DNA of 64,000 bases, from contig CAVROM010000003.1 in assembly GCA_963722815.1 (NCBI GenBank), positions 496,001 to 560,000 on the forward strand. Direction: 5' to 3'. This stretch comes from DASQFQ01 sp963722815 (lineage in GTDB: Bacteria; Actinomycetota; Thermoleophilia; Solirubrobacterales; Solirubrobacteraceae). A program made the position numbers and the translations under genes. The notes below the pieces were generated by a model. It did no database searches, was not told the DNA's origin, and saw nothing but the letters and a program-made list of their open reading frames with translations. Shown piece by piece: positions 17,292 through 26,429 of the stretch; positions within the stretch are counted from its first letter, which is position 1, and each line of letters opens with the position of its first letter.

Positions 17292-19121
17292 TCACGGGTA
17301 GTCGGCGACGTAGACCGGCACGCCGACCTTGGTGGTGTCGGCCGCGCCGCCCACGTCGTTGACCACGTGATCGATCGTCCCCGCGTCGAGGTTCACGGTC
17401 ATGATCTGGTGCAGCCGGACGCCGGGGCGCTGCGGCACTTCGAGCCCGTTCTCGGTGTGGATGGTCGGGTCGTTGCGGTTGAAGACGTAGACGCCGCCAC
17501 CGAACAGCCGGTGCGTCCGCACCCGATCGGCGACCTTGTAGCCGGCCCAGCCCTCGACGCCGTCGTGCATCCAGTCGGCCTGGCTCGGCGGGTCGTACGG
17601 CAGCTCGTTCTGGTACAGGATCGTGGTGCCGCCGTCGCCCTTCCAGACCGTGTTGTAGCGCTGGAAGTGCTCGACGAAGAGGCCCGTCGCCGTGACGTCG
17701 TCGCCGTTGACGACCGCGCCGTAGCGCCCAGTGTTCGTCTGCCACCGCTCGGTGTCGGTGAGGCCGTCGACCCCGTGGTCGGCGCGCCACACCCAGGTGT
17801 GGTCGATGAGTACGTCATCGCTGTTGACCTCGAGCGCGGTCCCGACCCGCCCGATGTGCGGGCCGCCCACGCGGAAGAAGACGTCGGACAGCGTGGTCGG
17901 GTCGAGCGAGCGGCCGTGCCGGCCGTGGCCATGCCCGTGGCCGTGGCCGTGCCGGCGCTTGCCGACCTGCAGCAGGACCGGCGAGCGCTCCGGGCCCGCG
18001 TCGATCGTGAGCCCCGCGATCACCACGCCGGGCACGTCGGCCACCGTCAGCGGAACGGCGCCGCGATCGGCGGTGAGCGTGGCGAGCCCGAGGCCCAGCA
18101 CGACCGTGTCACGGCGCTTGACCGGCAGGCTGCGCCCGATCTCGTAGACGCCCGGCGTGAGCAGCAGGTGCTGCCCGCGGTCGAGCGCGCGATCGATCTC
18201 CTTCGCCGAGTCCGACGGCTGCGCGACGAAGAAGTCGCGCAGCGGGATCGTGCGCCCCGGTGCGACGGCGCTCGCCCACGAGATGCCGCTCGTGTCGCGC
18301 CGCGCCGACGGCACGCGGACCATGTACCTGCCCGCGGCATCGACGAACAGGTACGGCTTCTCACGACTGACCGGCGTCGTGTCGAGGGTCGTGTACGGCG
18401 GGTTCGGGAAGCCGGTCTCCGGCGGCGCGCCCGCCACGCCCGAGAAGACCTGGTTCCAGACGCCGTTCGACCAGCTCCCGATCTCGCTGTTGCGCGTCAG
18501 CCACTGCTGCTGCGAGCCGTTGACCACGGTCCCCGCCTTCGAGTCCGCGATGAAGCCGCCGCTGGCGTACTGCGGCCCCGCAGTGCAGTAGTCCATCAGC
18601 GACAGCGTCCCGCCCTCGATCGCCACCCGGCGCATCGGTGCGGCCTGCGAGACGGCCCAGAAATTGGCGGTCGAGCGGCAGCCGTCCTGCCCCGCCGCGT
18701 TGACGTTCAGCGTGAGGTTGGAGAGCGAGCGCCAGAAGTTCACGAGCGCGACGCAGTTGCTCGTGCCACCGTCGTCGAGGCAGCGGTTGTACACCTCGAC
18801 CTTGCCGTTGATCGTCACGTCCCCGGGCGACGCCCCGAGGCCGGCGACCTCGGTGTAGTACCCCACCTTGATCTGCAGCGGCTGGGTCGCGGTGCCATAT
18901 GTGCCCGGCTTGAACAGGAGCGCGTAGCGGTCGGTGCCCATCTCGGCGTCGACCTGCTTCGTGTAGATCGCGTCGGCGGTCGCCTGGATCTGGCTGACCG
19001 GCACGCTCGGGTCGAACACGACGACGTTCGGACCCAACCCGGGCGGAGGCGCAGCGTCGGCGGGCGCGGCGCCCGCGACCGAGAGCGCGACCACGAGTAG
19101 TGCAAGACGACGCAACGACAT
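17292..19121 (-). CDS. Secreted beta-helix-like (pectate-lyase-fold) protein
   Basis: The 609-residue product has a clear signal peptide (MSLRRLALLVVALSVAGA then APADAAPP). It opens with a segment like those of parallel beta-helix enzymes: IQATADAIYTKQV, LLFKPGTYG and repeated short beta turns (FWRSLSNLTLNVN, GVVIAGLTIDAG, DDVLIDHTWVWRADHG). Related actinobacterial proteins are often annotated as adenylyl cyclase or coagulation factor 5/8-type, which I do not accept as a function. It may bind or cleave polysaccharide; no catalytic residues are obvious. An oddity is a His/Gly repeat (HGHGHGHGHG) at about residues 389-403, perhaps metal-binding. Confidence 0.75.
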   Translation of the reverse strand: MSLRRLALLVVALSVAGAAPADAAPPPGLGPNVVVFDPSVPVSQIQATADAIYTKQVDAEMGTDRYALLFKPGTYGTATQPLQIKVGYYTEVAGLGASPGDVTINGKVEVYNRCLDDGGTSNCVALVNFWRSLSNLTLNVNAAGQDGCRSTANFWAVSQAAPMRRVAIEGGTLSLMDYCTAGPQYASGGFIADSKAGTVVNGSQQQWLTRNSEIGSWSNGVWNQVFSGVAGAPPETGFPNPPYTTLDTTPVSREKPYLFVDAAGRYMVRVPSARRDTSGISWASAVAPGRTIPLRDFFVAQPSDSAKEIDRALDRGQHLLLTPGVYEIGRSLPVKRRDTVVLGLGLATLTADRGAVPLTVADVPGVVIAGLTIDAGPERSPVLLQVGKRRHGHGHGHGHGRHGRSLDPTTLSDVFFRVGGPHIGRVGTALEVNSDDVLIDHTWVWRADHGVDGLTDTERWQTNTGRYGAVVNGDDVTATGLFVEHFQRYNTVWKGDGGTTILYQNELPYDPPSQADWMHDGVEGWAGYKVADRVRTHRLFGGGVYVFNRNDPTIHTENGLEVPQRPGVRLHQIMTVNLDAGTIDHVVNDVGGAADTTKVGVPVYVADYP

Positions 19122-19156
19122 GGAGCTCCTCCTCGCCCCGGCGTGAACGCCGAAGA

Positions 19157-20005
19157 TTAGGCGACAGCTTCAGGAGCGGTGCGCTCGAGCGCCTCCCACC
19201 CGACATCGGCCGCCCGCTCGCGCTCCTCCGCCGCCACGCCGCCCCGCAACCCGAACAGGCGCTTGGCGAGCAGCAGGTACGCGACGACGGCCACGTTGAT
19301 TACGAACGCGAGGATCTTGAACGGCGTGAAGCGATGCGCGAGCTCGTAGATCTCCAGCGGCAGCAGCGAGGTCGTGACGATGAAGGTCAGGTACTCGGCC
19401 CAGCGCCGCTGGTACCAGAGCCCGAACGCCTCGATCCCCTCAATCAGCGCGTAGACGGCGAACACCAGGCCGACGAGCTTGATCGTGCCGGTCTGCAGCG
19501 AGAAGCTGCGCTCGATCTCGTGCAGGAGCCCGTGCGTCGGCGCGCGCGAGCCGTCCGCTCCCGTCTGCAGGTCGACGATCACCCGGTACGCCTTGCCGCG
19601 CAGCGCGTCGCGGTGCGAGGCGAACACGAAGATCGCGATCGCGATCGCGCCGAGGACCACGAAGTGCAGCGCGCGGTTGATCGCGATCAGCCGCAGCACG
19701 ATCTTGTCGCGCAGCGGCTTGCCACGCGGCGGCAGCTCGATCTCGGCCCGCTCGGGCGGGACGCCGCGCGCCGGCGCGTGGGGCGCCGGGATCGGCAGCC
19801 ACGAGTCGCAGCGCAGGCAGCGGTGCCAGCGCACCCCGTCGACCACGCGCGCGACCGCGCGATCCTGCTCGCGCAGCTCGCGCGCGTCGACCCCGATGAG
19901 CTCGTGCCCGCGCAGCCCGCACACGACCAGCTCGTAGTGGAATCGTGGCCGGAACCGGCTCGGCTCGACCAGCTCGACGCCGGGCAGGGGCGAGTGCGGC
20001 TTCAC
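19157..20005 (-). CDS. DUF2127 family membrane protein with CxxC motif
   Basis: The 282-residue protein has a soluble N-terminal part of about 105 residues with a CLRCDSWLP motif (possible metal site), then four membrane helices (ALHFVVLGAIAIAIFVFASH, IKLVGLVFAVYALIEGIEAF, YLTFIVTTSLLPLEIYEL, ILAFVINVAVVAYLLLAKRL). This layout matches DUF2127; the function of the family is unknown. It sits 18 bases after the GrpB-like gene on the same strand and may be cotranscribed. Confidence 0.82.
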   Translation of the reverse strand: MKPHSPLPGVELVEPSRFRPRFHYELVVCGLRGHELIGVDARELREQDRAVARVVDGVRWHRCLRCDSWLPIPAPHAPARGVPPERAEIELPPRGKPLRDKIVLRLIAINRALHFVVLGAIAIAIFVFASHRDALRGKAYRVIVDLQTGADGSRAPTHGLLHEIERSFSLQTGTIKLVGLVFAVYALIEGIEAFGLWYQRRWAEYLTFIVTTSLLPLEIYELAHRFTPFKILAFVINVAVVAYLLLAKRLFGLRGGVAAEERERAADVGWEALERTAPEAVA

Positions 20006-20023
20006 CGGCAGCAGGGTGGCAGG

Positions 20024-20542
20024 TCAGCCCACCCGTGCTCGCGCCAGGATCTCCGCGATCAGCGGGCCCTTCGCCTCCGCGTAGTCGTTGATGTCGCCCC
20101 ACTCACGCTCGGCGAGCCGGTGCTTCAACTCGCTGTACGCACGCCGGTCCGCCTCGGAGGCGCGCAGCCGGTCACGGAACTCGAGGTGCCGCGTGATCTC
20201 GTCGGTGCCCGCGACCCACAGGTGCACGTGGACGTCGCGCTCAGGGGTGCGGAACATGCGATGCCCCACTTCGTCGACGCGGAGCACGTAGCCGGTCGCC
20301 TCGAGTGCCGCGCGGACGCTTGGGTCGGCCGGGTCGGCGACCGCGACGAGGATGTCGACGATCGGCTTCGCGTCGAGGCCGGGGACCGAGGTCGAGCCGA
20401 TGTGCTCGATCCGCTCCGCGGACGGCCCGACAGCGGCGGCGATCCGCTCGCGCTCGGCCGCGAACCGCTCCGCCCACTCCGGGCGGTACGGCGACAGTCG
20501 CACCCGCCCGCCCTCCGGGCCGCCGATGAGATGGAAGCTCAC
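20024..20542 (-). CDS. GrpB/UPF0157 family nucleotidyltransferase-fold protein
   Basis: The 172-residue product has all GrpB landmarks: IEHIGSTSVPGLDAKPIVDI (about residues 45-64), HVHLWVAGTDEITRHLEFRD (about 105-124), a YSELKHRLAE helix and the C-terminal YAEAKGPLIAEIL. The family belongs to the polymerase-beta-like nucleotidyltransferase superfamily. The name GrpB is historical and does not mean the chaperone GrpE. Substrate is unknown. The gene lies upstream of the DUF2127 gene on the same strand, 18 bases away. Confidence 0.92.
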   Translation of the reverse strand: MSFHLIGGPEGGRVRLSPYRPEWAERFAAERERIAAAVGPSAERIEHIGSTSVPGLDAKPIVDILVAVADPADPSVRAALEATGYVLRVDEVGHRMFRTPERDVHVHLWVAGTDEITRHLEFRDRLRASEADRRAYSELKHRLAEREWGDINDYAEAKGPLIAEILARARVG

Positions 20543-20602
20543 GGCGGCGGAAGCTACCGGGGCACGCCGCGCGCAAACCCGCGGCGCGCCCCGGCGATTG
20601 CC

Positions 20603-21055
20603 TCAGGCGGCCCGGCCCGGGCGCACCGAGCGCTGGTGCACGAGGGCGGTGCCGGCGATTCCCAGCGCCACGAGGAGCGCCAGGGAGGCAAGTGCGATCG
20701 GCAGCAGCGTGTCCGCGTCACGGACGACGGTGCGCTCCGGACGTACGACGGTGATCGTGCGCGGCGGGTCGTACTTCGGGGCGCGGGTCGCGCCCGGATA
20801 GTCGGCCGGTGTGTCGCCGACCTTGGCGGCGGGGGCGACCGGCTGCCCGAACTCGGCCGGGGTGTCCCCGACCCGCGGGGCCAGCTTCACGTAGTCGGAC
20901 GGCGTGACACCGTTGGTCGGCGGGACGGGACGGGGGTACTGCACGTCGGCCGGGCCGGCGAGTGCTGCGGTGGGGCCGGCAATCGCCGCGACCATCGCGG
21001 CCAGGACGGCGGCGGCGTAGGCACGGCTGCGGATACGGCGGCGGCGGGTCCTCAT
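20603..21055 (-). CDS. Small secreted/anchored protein with C-terminal membrane helix
   Basis: The 150-residue product starts MRTRRRRIRSRAYAAAVLAA, a signal-peptide-like N-terminus. A Pro/Val-rich linker follows with two DTPA(D/E) repeats (VGDTPAEFGQPV, VGDTPADYPGAT). Then come RTITVVRPERTVVRDAD and a C-terminal helix (LLPIALASLALLVALGIAG) ending in a basic tail. It is divergent from the large SARP regulator (start 21204). A smaller protein of the same plan occurs at 60576 next to another large regulator, so they may be paralogues. Function unknown. Confidence 0.65.
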   Translation of the reverse strand: MRTRRRRIRSRAYAAAVLAAMVAAIAGPTAALAGPADVQYPRPVPPTNGVTPSDYVKLAPRVGDTPAEFGQPVAPAAKVGDTPADYPGATRAPKYDPPRTITVVRPERTVVRDADTLLPIALASLALLVALGIAGTALVHQRSVRPGRAA

Positions 21056-21203
21056 CGGAAACCTCTCCTCAGTGGTGGTGGTGGAGCGGACGAGAGGACC
21101 TCGCGGACCGCGGTAGAGCGCCGGTACAGGCTCGGTAGATCGCGGTAGAGCGGCTGCAGACACCCGCGGCGGCCGGGTGTAGGGTCGGTTCGGATAGCGA
21201 TCG

Positions 21204-24200
21204 TTGACCGTGGACCTTCGAGTTCTCGGACCCGTGGAGGCAAGCGTCGACGACCGCCCGGTCGCCATCGGCGCGGGCAAGCCGCGCGCGGTGCTGGCGA
21301 TGCTCGCCCTCCACGAGGGCACGGCGGTCTCGGCCGATCAGCTGATCGACGGCCTCTGGGCCGATGCGCCGCCCGCGAGCGCGAGCAAGATGGTCCAGGG
21401 CTACGTCTCGCAGCTGCGCAAGGCACTCGCGGAGAGCGGCGACGGCGCGGAGATCGTCACGCGCGGGCGCGGCTACGAGCTGCGGCTCGCCGACGGCGGG
21501 CTGGACGTCCGACGCTTCGAGCACCTGGTCGCGCGAGGAGCGGCGCGCGAGGCGCTCGCGCTTTGGCGCGGGCCGCCGCTCGACGACGTCGCGGGCGAGC
21601 CATTCGCGTCTCTCGAGATCCACCGGCTGGAGGAGCTGCGGCTCACGGCGATCGAGCAGGCGCATCGAGCCAGGACCTCGCCGCCGGGCGCCACGCCCAG
21701 CTGGCCGGCGAGCTCGAGGCGCTGGTCGCTGCAGGAGCCGCTGCGCGAGCACCTGCACGCGCTGCGGATGCTCGCGCTGTACCGCAGCGGCCGCCAGGCC
21801 GACGCGCTCGAGGCCTATCGGCAGGCGCGCGCCGCGCTCGTGGAGGCGATCGGCGTCGAGCCGGGCCCGGAGCTGCGTCGCCTGCACGACGCCGATCCTG
21901 CGCCAGGACCCCGCGCTGGACCTCCCGCGCGAGGCGAACTGCCGCCGGAGCTCGAAGGCGTGACGCCGCTCGTCGGCCGCGAGGCCGAGCTCGCAGTGCT
22001 GCGCGAGGCTGGGAGCGGCGGCGGGTACGCGCGGTGGCGGCGCGCCGGGGATGGGGAAGACGCGGCTCGCGGCCGAGCTCGCCGCCGAGGTGCAGCGCGA
22101 GGGCGCGCGCGTGCTCTACGCGTCGGGTGCGGGGTCGTCGGACGGTGCGCGCCGGGTGATCGAAGAGGCATGCGCGGCGCGCAGACCCGACGTTGCTTGT
22201 GGTGGACGACCTCGACGATGCGACGGCGGAGGTGGTGGCCGGGATCCGCGGGCTGGCGGCTGATGGGCAGCCACTGCTGGTGCTCGGCACAGTGGAGCAG
22301 GCCGATGGCGCGACGCTGACGCTCGGGCCGCTTGCGCAGATCGCCGTCGCTGCGATCTTGCGCGGGTACGGCGAGGATCTGCCGGAGAGCGTCGCCGCGG
22401 ACAGCGACGGCGTTCCCGCGCGCGTCCACCGCGCTGCCGCGCGCTGGGTGCGCGGCGAGGTCACCCGGCGCCTCGGCGCGACGGCGGACCGCGCCGCAAG
22501 CGATCGCGCGCGCCTGCAGGCGGTCGAGGACGACCTGGCCGCGGGGATCGTCGCGCTCGAGGCTGGGCGCGAGCGTGCGCCGGCCGGCGACATGGTGGCG
22601 TGCCCGTTCAAGGGCCTCGCCCCGTTCGACGTCGACGACGCCGAGGTCTTCTTCGGCCGCGAGCGGCTCGTGGCCGAGATGGTCGCGCGGCTGGCGGGCG
22701 CGTCGCTGCTCGGGATCGTCGGGCCGTCGGGGAGCGGCAAGTCCTCGGTGCTGCGCGCGGGGCTGCTGCCGGCGCTCGCCCACGACGTGCTACCCGGGAG
22801 CAGCGGCTGGGCGATCGCGCTGCTGCGACCCGGAGCCCACCCGCGGCAGGCGCTGGAGCGTGCGGTCGCCGAGGCGCCCGCCGCCGGCCGGCTGGTGATC
22901 GCGGTCGATCAGTTCGAGGAGCTCTTCACGTCCTGCCGCGACGAGGGCGAGCGCGCGGCGTTCGCCGACGCCCTGGTGGCCTCGGTACGCGACCCGAGCC
23001 GCCGCCCGCTCGTGCTGATCGCGCTGCGCGCGGACTTCTACGGGCGGTGCGCGAGCTATCCGGAGCTGTGGCGGATGCTGGGCGCCAACCACGTCCCTGT
23101 CGGCCCAATGCGCCGCGACGAGCTGCGCCGTGCGATCGAGTCGCCGGCCGCGCGGGCCGGTCTGCACGTCGATCCGGAGCTCGCCGACGCGCTGATCGCC
23201 GACGTCGAGGGCGAGCCGGGTGCACTCCCGCTCTCTCAGCACCGCGCTGCTCGAGCTGTGGCAGGAGCGCGATGGCCGCCGGCTGCGCCTGTCCGCCTAC
23301 GAGCACGCCGGCGGAGTCCGCGGCGCGGTGGCGCGGCTGGCCGAGCGAACCTACGAGCGGCTCGATCCCGCCCAGCGTGCGGGCGCTCGCACGATCCTCG
23401 TACGAATGGCGGGCGTCGGAGAGGGGGAGGCGGTCGTACGCCGGCGGGTGCCGCTGGCCGAGCTCGAGCGCTTGCCGGATGGCGCGGACGTCCTCGCCGC
23501 GCTCGCCGACGGCCGGCTCGTGACCGTCAGCGACGAGGAGGCCGAGGTCGCGCACGAGGCGCTCTTGCGCGAGTGGCCGCGCCTGCGCGGCTGGCTCGAG
23601 GAGGACGCCGAGGGCCGCCGGCTGCACCACCACCTCGGCGTCGCGGCGCGCGAGTGGGACGCGCGCGGGCGTGACCCCGGCGAGCTCTATCGCGGCGCGC
23701 GCCTGGCGGCCGCGCTCGACTGGTCGGCCGCCCACGACCCGGAGCTCGATGCCGTCGAACGCGCCTTCCTCGACGACAGCCGCGGAGCCGCCGGCCGATC
23801 GCAGCGGCGCCTTCGCGGTGTGCTGGCCGGCGTCGCTGCGCTGCTCGTGCTCGCGGTCGTGGCCGGGCTCGTCGCCCTCCACCAGGGCGGCAACGCGAGG
23901 AGCGAAGCGACCGACGCCGACGCGCAGCGGCTCGGCGCCCGTGCGCTGCTCGACGACCAGCTCGACCGGTCGCTGCTGCTCGCCCGCCAGGGCGTCGCGC
24001 TCGACAACACCGCCCGCACACGCGGCAACCTGCTCGGCGCGCTCGTGCGCAGCCCCGCAGCGATCGGCGTCATCCGCATCCACGGCTCGATCGTCCTCAG
24101 CTCGGCGGTGAGCCCCGACGGCCGCACGCTCGCGGTCGGCGACCTCGATGGGCACGTGCTGCTCTACGACAGCCAGACCCGCAAGCGGGTCGCGACGCTG

Positions 24201-26083
24201 GAGCCCGCGCCCTACGCTCCGGCGATCCACGATGTCGCCTACAGCCCGGACGGCCGCCGCCTCGCCATCCTGCACATCAGCGTGCCGGGCGCCACCGGCG
24301 AGGTCCCGCAGGGCTTCCGCTTCATCGTCGCGCGGCCGACACGGCGAGCCGCCGGGTCGTCCGACGGATCGAAGCTGCCGGTCGGGCCAGGGCGCCGCCG
24401 GCGTCGAGTTCTCCCCCGACGGGCGCATCGGTCGGGGCCTCGAGTCTTCGGCGACAAGCCGGAGTTCCTGCGCTTCGACGCTGCGACGGCCGCCCGGTCG
24501 GCGCGCCGGTGCCGGTCGACCATCCCGGCCGGCTGACGTTCGACCCGTTCCAGCTCTGGCCGCGCACGCCGGTGCTGTTGCACGCCGACGGCCGCGAGCT
24601 CGTCGTCGGCGGCAAGGACGCCGTCACCGTCCGCGACGCCGCGACGCTCGCCGTGCGCCGGCGTCCTGCCGACGCCCGGGACGCTGCCGACCGCCTTTGC
24701 GCTGAGCCCCAACGACCGCACGCTCGCCATCGGCGGGGAGAACGGCTCGGTGCGACTGCTCGACCTCCGTGGCGGCCGCGTGCGCACGGCGTCGGGCCGC
24801 CATCGGGACGCGGTGAACGACGCACGCTTCACGCCCGACGGGCGAGTCCCTCGTCACGACCGGCGCCGACGCCGACGTGATCCTGTGGGACGTCGGCGCG
24901 GCTGCCGCGGCGGAGACGCTGACCGGCCACACCGACAGCGCGTTCTCACCTTCGCTCGCGGACCACGGCCGCACGCTCTATACGGCAAGCCTCGACGGCA
25001 CGGCGCTGATCTGGGACCTGAGCGGGCGCCACCGGCTGGGGCGGCCCTTCCGCGCGGGTACCGGCGACAGCGTCCGCTACGCGACTGAGCTCGGACGGCC
25101 GCCTGCTGGCGCACGGGCAGACGGACGGCTCGATCAGCATCGTCGACCTCCCGAGCCTCACGCGGCACGCGCCGTTCCGCGTCGTCACGGGAACCGGCGT
25201 CGAGGGCCCGGCCATGGTGGAGGGCATCGCCTTCGTGCCCGGCAGCCACCTGCTCGTGGTGGGGGGGTCGTACGGCTCCGTCTCGCTCGTCGACGTCGAC
25301 CACGGCACGGTGATCCGGCGCCTCGCCGGCCACGCGAAGCAGTTCCGGTACGCCGGCAGCTGGTACGGCAACCCGATCTGGGCACCGGGCGTGAGCGCCG
25401 ACGGCCGCCTGCTCGCGACCGGGAGCAAGGACGGCGACGTGCGGCTGTGGTCGCTGCCCGACGGCCGCCCGCAGGGCGGACCGCTGCGCTTCCGCTACGG
25501 CAACGCCGAGACGCAGCTCAGCCCCGACGGCCGGTGGCTGAGCGTGCTGCCGGGCCGCCGTGGAGACTTGCAGGACGGGCTCCAGATCTGGGGTGTGCGG
25601 TCGCGCCGGCGCGTGGCGACGCTGCGGCCGCCGCTCGGCCCCGTGCTGACGCGCTGGAGCCCAGACGGGAGGCGCATCGCCGAGTCGGACGGGCTGGGCG
25701 GCGTGGAGATCTACTCGACGGCGACCTGGCGGCCGGCCGGGCCGGCGCTTTCCGCCGGCAAGGCCACGTGGCTCGCGTGGAGCCCGGATAGCCGCACGCT
25801 CGCCGCCGGCAATTCCGATGGCAGCGTGCGCTTGTTCGACGTCGCGAGCGGGCAGGCCCTCGGCGCGCCGCTACCCGGCACCGGGGCGCAGTCATCCGCA
25901 GTCCCGTTCTTCACGCCCGACGGCACGCACGTGATCGCCGCGCAGGACGACGGGCACGCCTTCCTGTGGGACATCCGGCCCGCCTCGCTCGTCCGCCACG
26001 CTTGCCGCGTAGCCGGCCGGCGCCTCACCCGGGCCGAGTGGGCCGAGTTCCTGCCCGGCCGCCCCTACTCGCCCGCCTGCTGA
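21204..26083 (+). CDS. Giant SARP-type regulator: winged helix-BTAD, NTPase, nSTAND-like ATPase, WD40 propeller (frame interrupted)
   Basis: The span encodes about 1,600 residues once roughly ten single-base shifts are corrected (near 21690, 21890, 22040, 22190, 23230, 24370, 24510, 24660, 24850, 25090). Order: OmpR-type DNA-binding and BTAD domains (LRVLGPVEASVDDRPVAIG, LREHLHALRMLALYRSGRQ), a short P-loop region (GMGKTRLAAELAAE), a second ATPase starting CPFKGLAPFDVDDAEVFFGR with Walker A GPSGSGKSSVLRAGLLPAL, one membrane helix (VLAGVAALLVLAVVAGLVAL), then at least six WD40 blades (SPDGRTLAVGD, SADGRLLATGSKDGDVRLW, SPDSRTLAAGNSDGSVRLF). SARP proteins activate transcription; the NTPase and propeller are a signal-sensing switch. 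The membrane helix suggests membrane anchoring. Start is the TTG at 21204 (MTVDLRVLGP). Confidence 0.85.
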
Positions 26084-26087
26084 CGCG

Positions 26088-26429
26088 TTATTCGAGCGCG
26101 GCCTCGAGCGACGTGTGCGTCGGCACCGCGCTCTCGAGCCCGCTCAGCGACGCCATGCGGGCGATCGGCGAGCCCTCGGCCAGCACGAGCCGGAGCTGCT
26201 GCTGGTGCTGGTGCAGCTCGGCCGCGAGGCGGAACAGCATCGCGATCCCGGCGCTGTCGAGGTAGGTCGTGCCGGTGAGGTCGACGGCCAGCCCGTCGCA
26301 GCGGTTGGTGAGCGGCATGCGGATCCGCTCCTCCACCCAGACGACGTTGGAGGCGTCGATCTCCCCGACCACGTGCGCGATCGCCATGCTCCCGCGCAGC
26401 TCGCCCGTGATGGTGGCGAGCACGGTCAC
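26088..26429 (-). CDS. STAS-domain anti-sigma factor antagonist
   Basis: The 113-residue single STAS domain has the phosphorylatable Ser in TTYLDSAGIAMLF (about residue 59), as in SpoIIAA/RsbV. In the dephosphorylated state such proteins bind the anti-sigma kinase and release a sigma factor. It overlaps the SpoIIE-type phosphatase gene by four bases and follows it in the same transcript. That phosphatase has a kinase-like domain of its own, so the module is a self-contained partner switch. The sigma factor it controls is not in the window. Confidence 0.88.
   Translation of the reverse strand: MTVLATITGELRGSMAIAHVVGEIDASNVVWVEERIRMPLTNRCDGLAVDLTGTTYLDSAGIAMLFRLAAELHQHQQQLRLVLAEGSPIARMASLSGLESAVPTHTSLEAALE

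Noticed and set aside
17292..19121. Adenylyl cyclase annotation for the secreted protein
   Set aside because: Similar proteins carry this name in databases, but the sequence shows a signal peptide and beta-helix-like turns and no cyclase catalytic motif.
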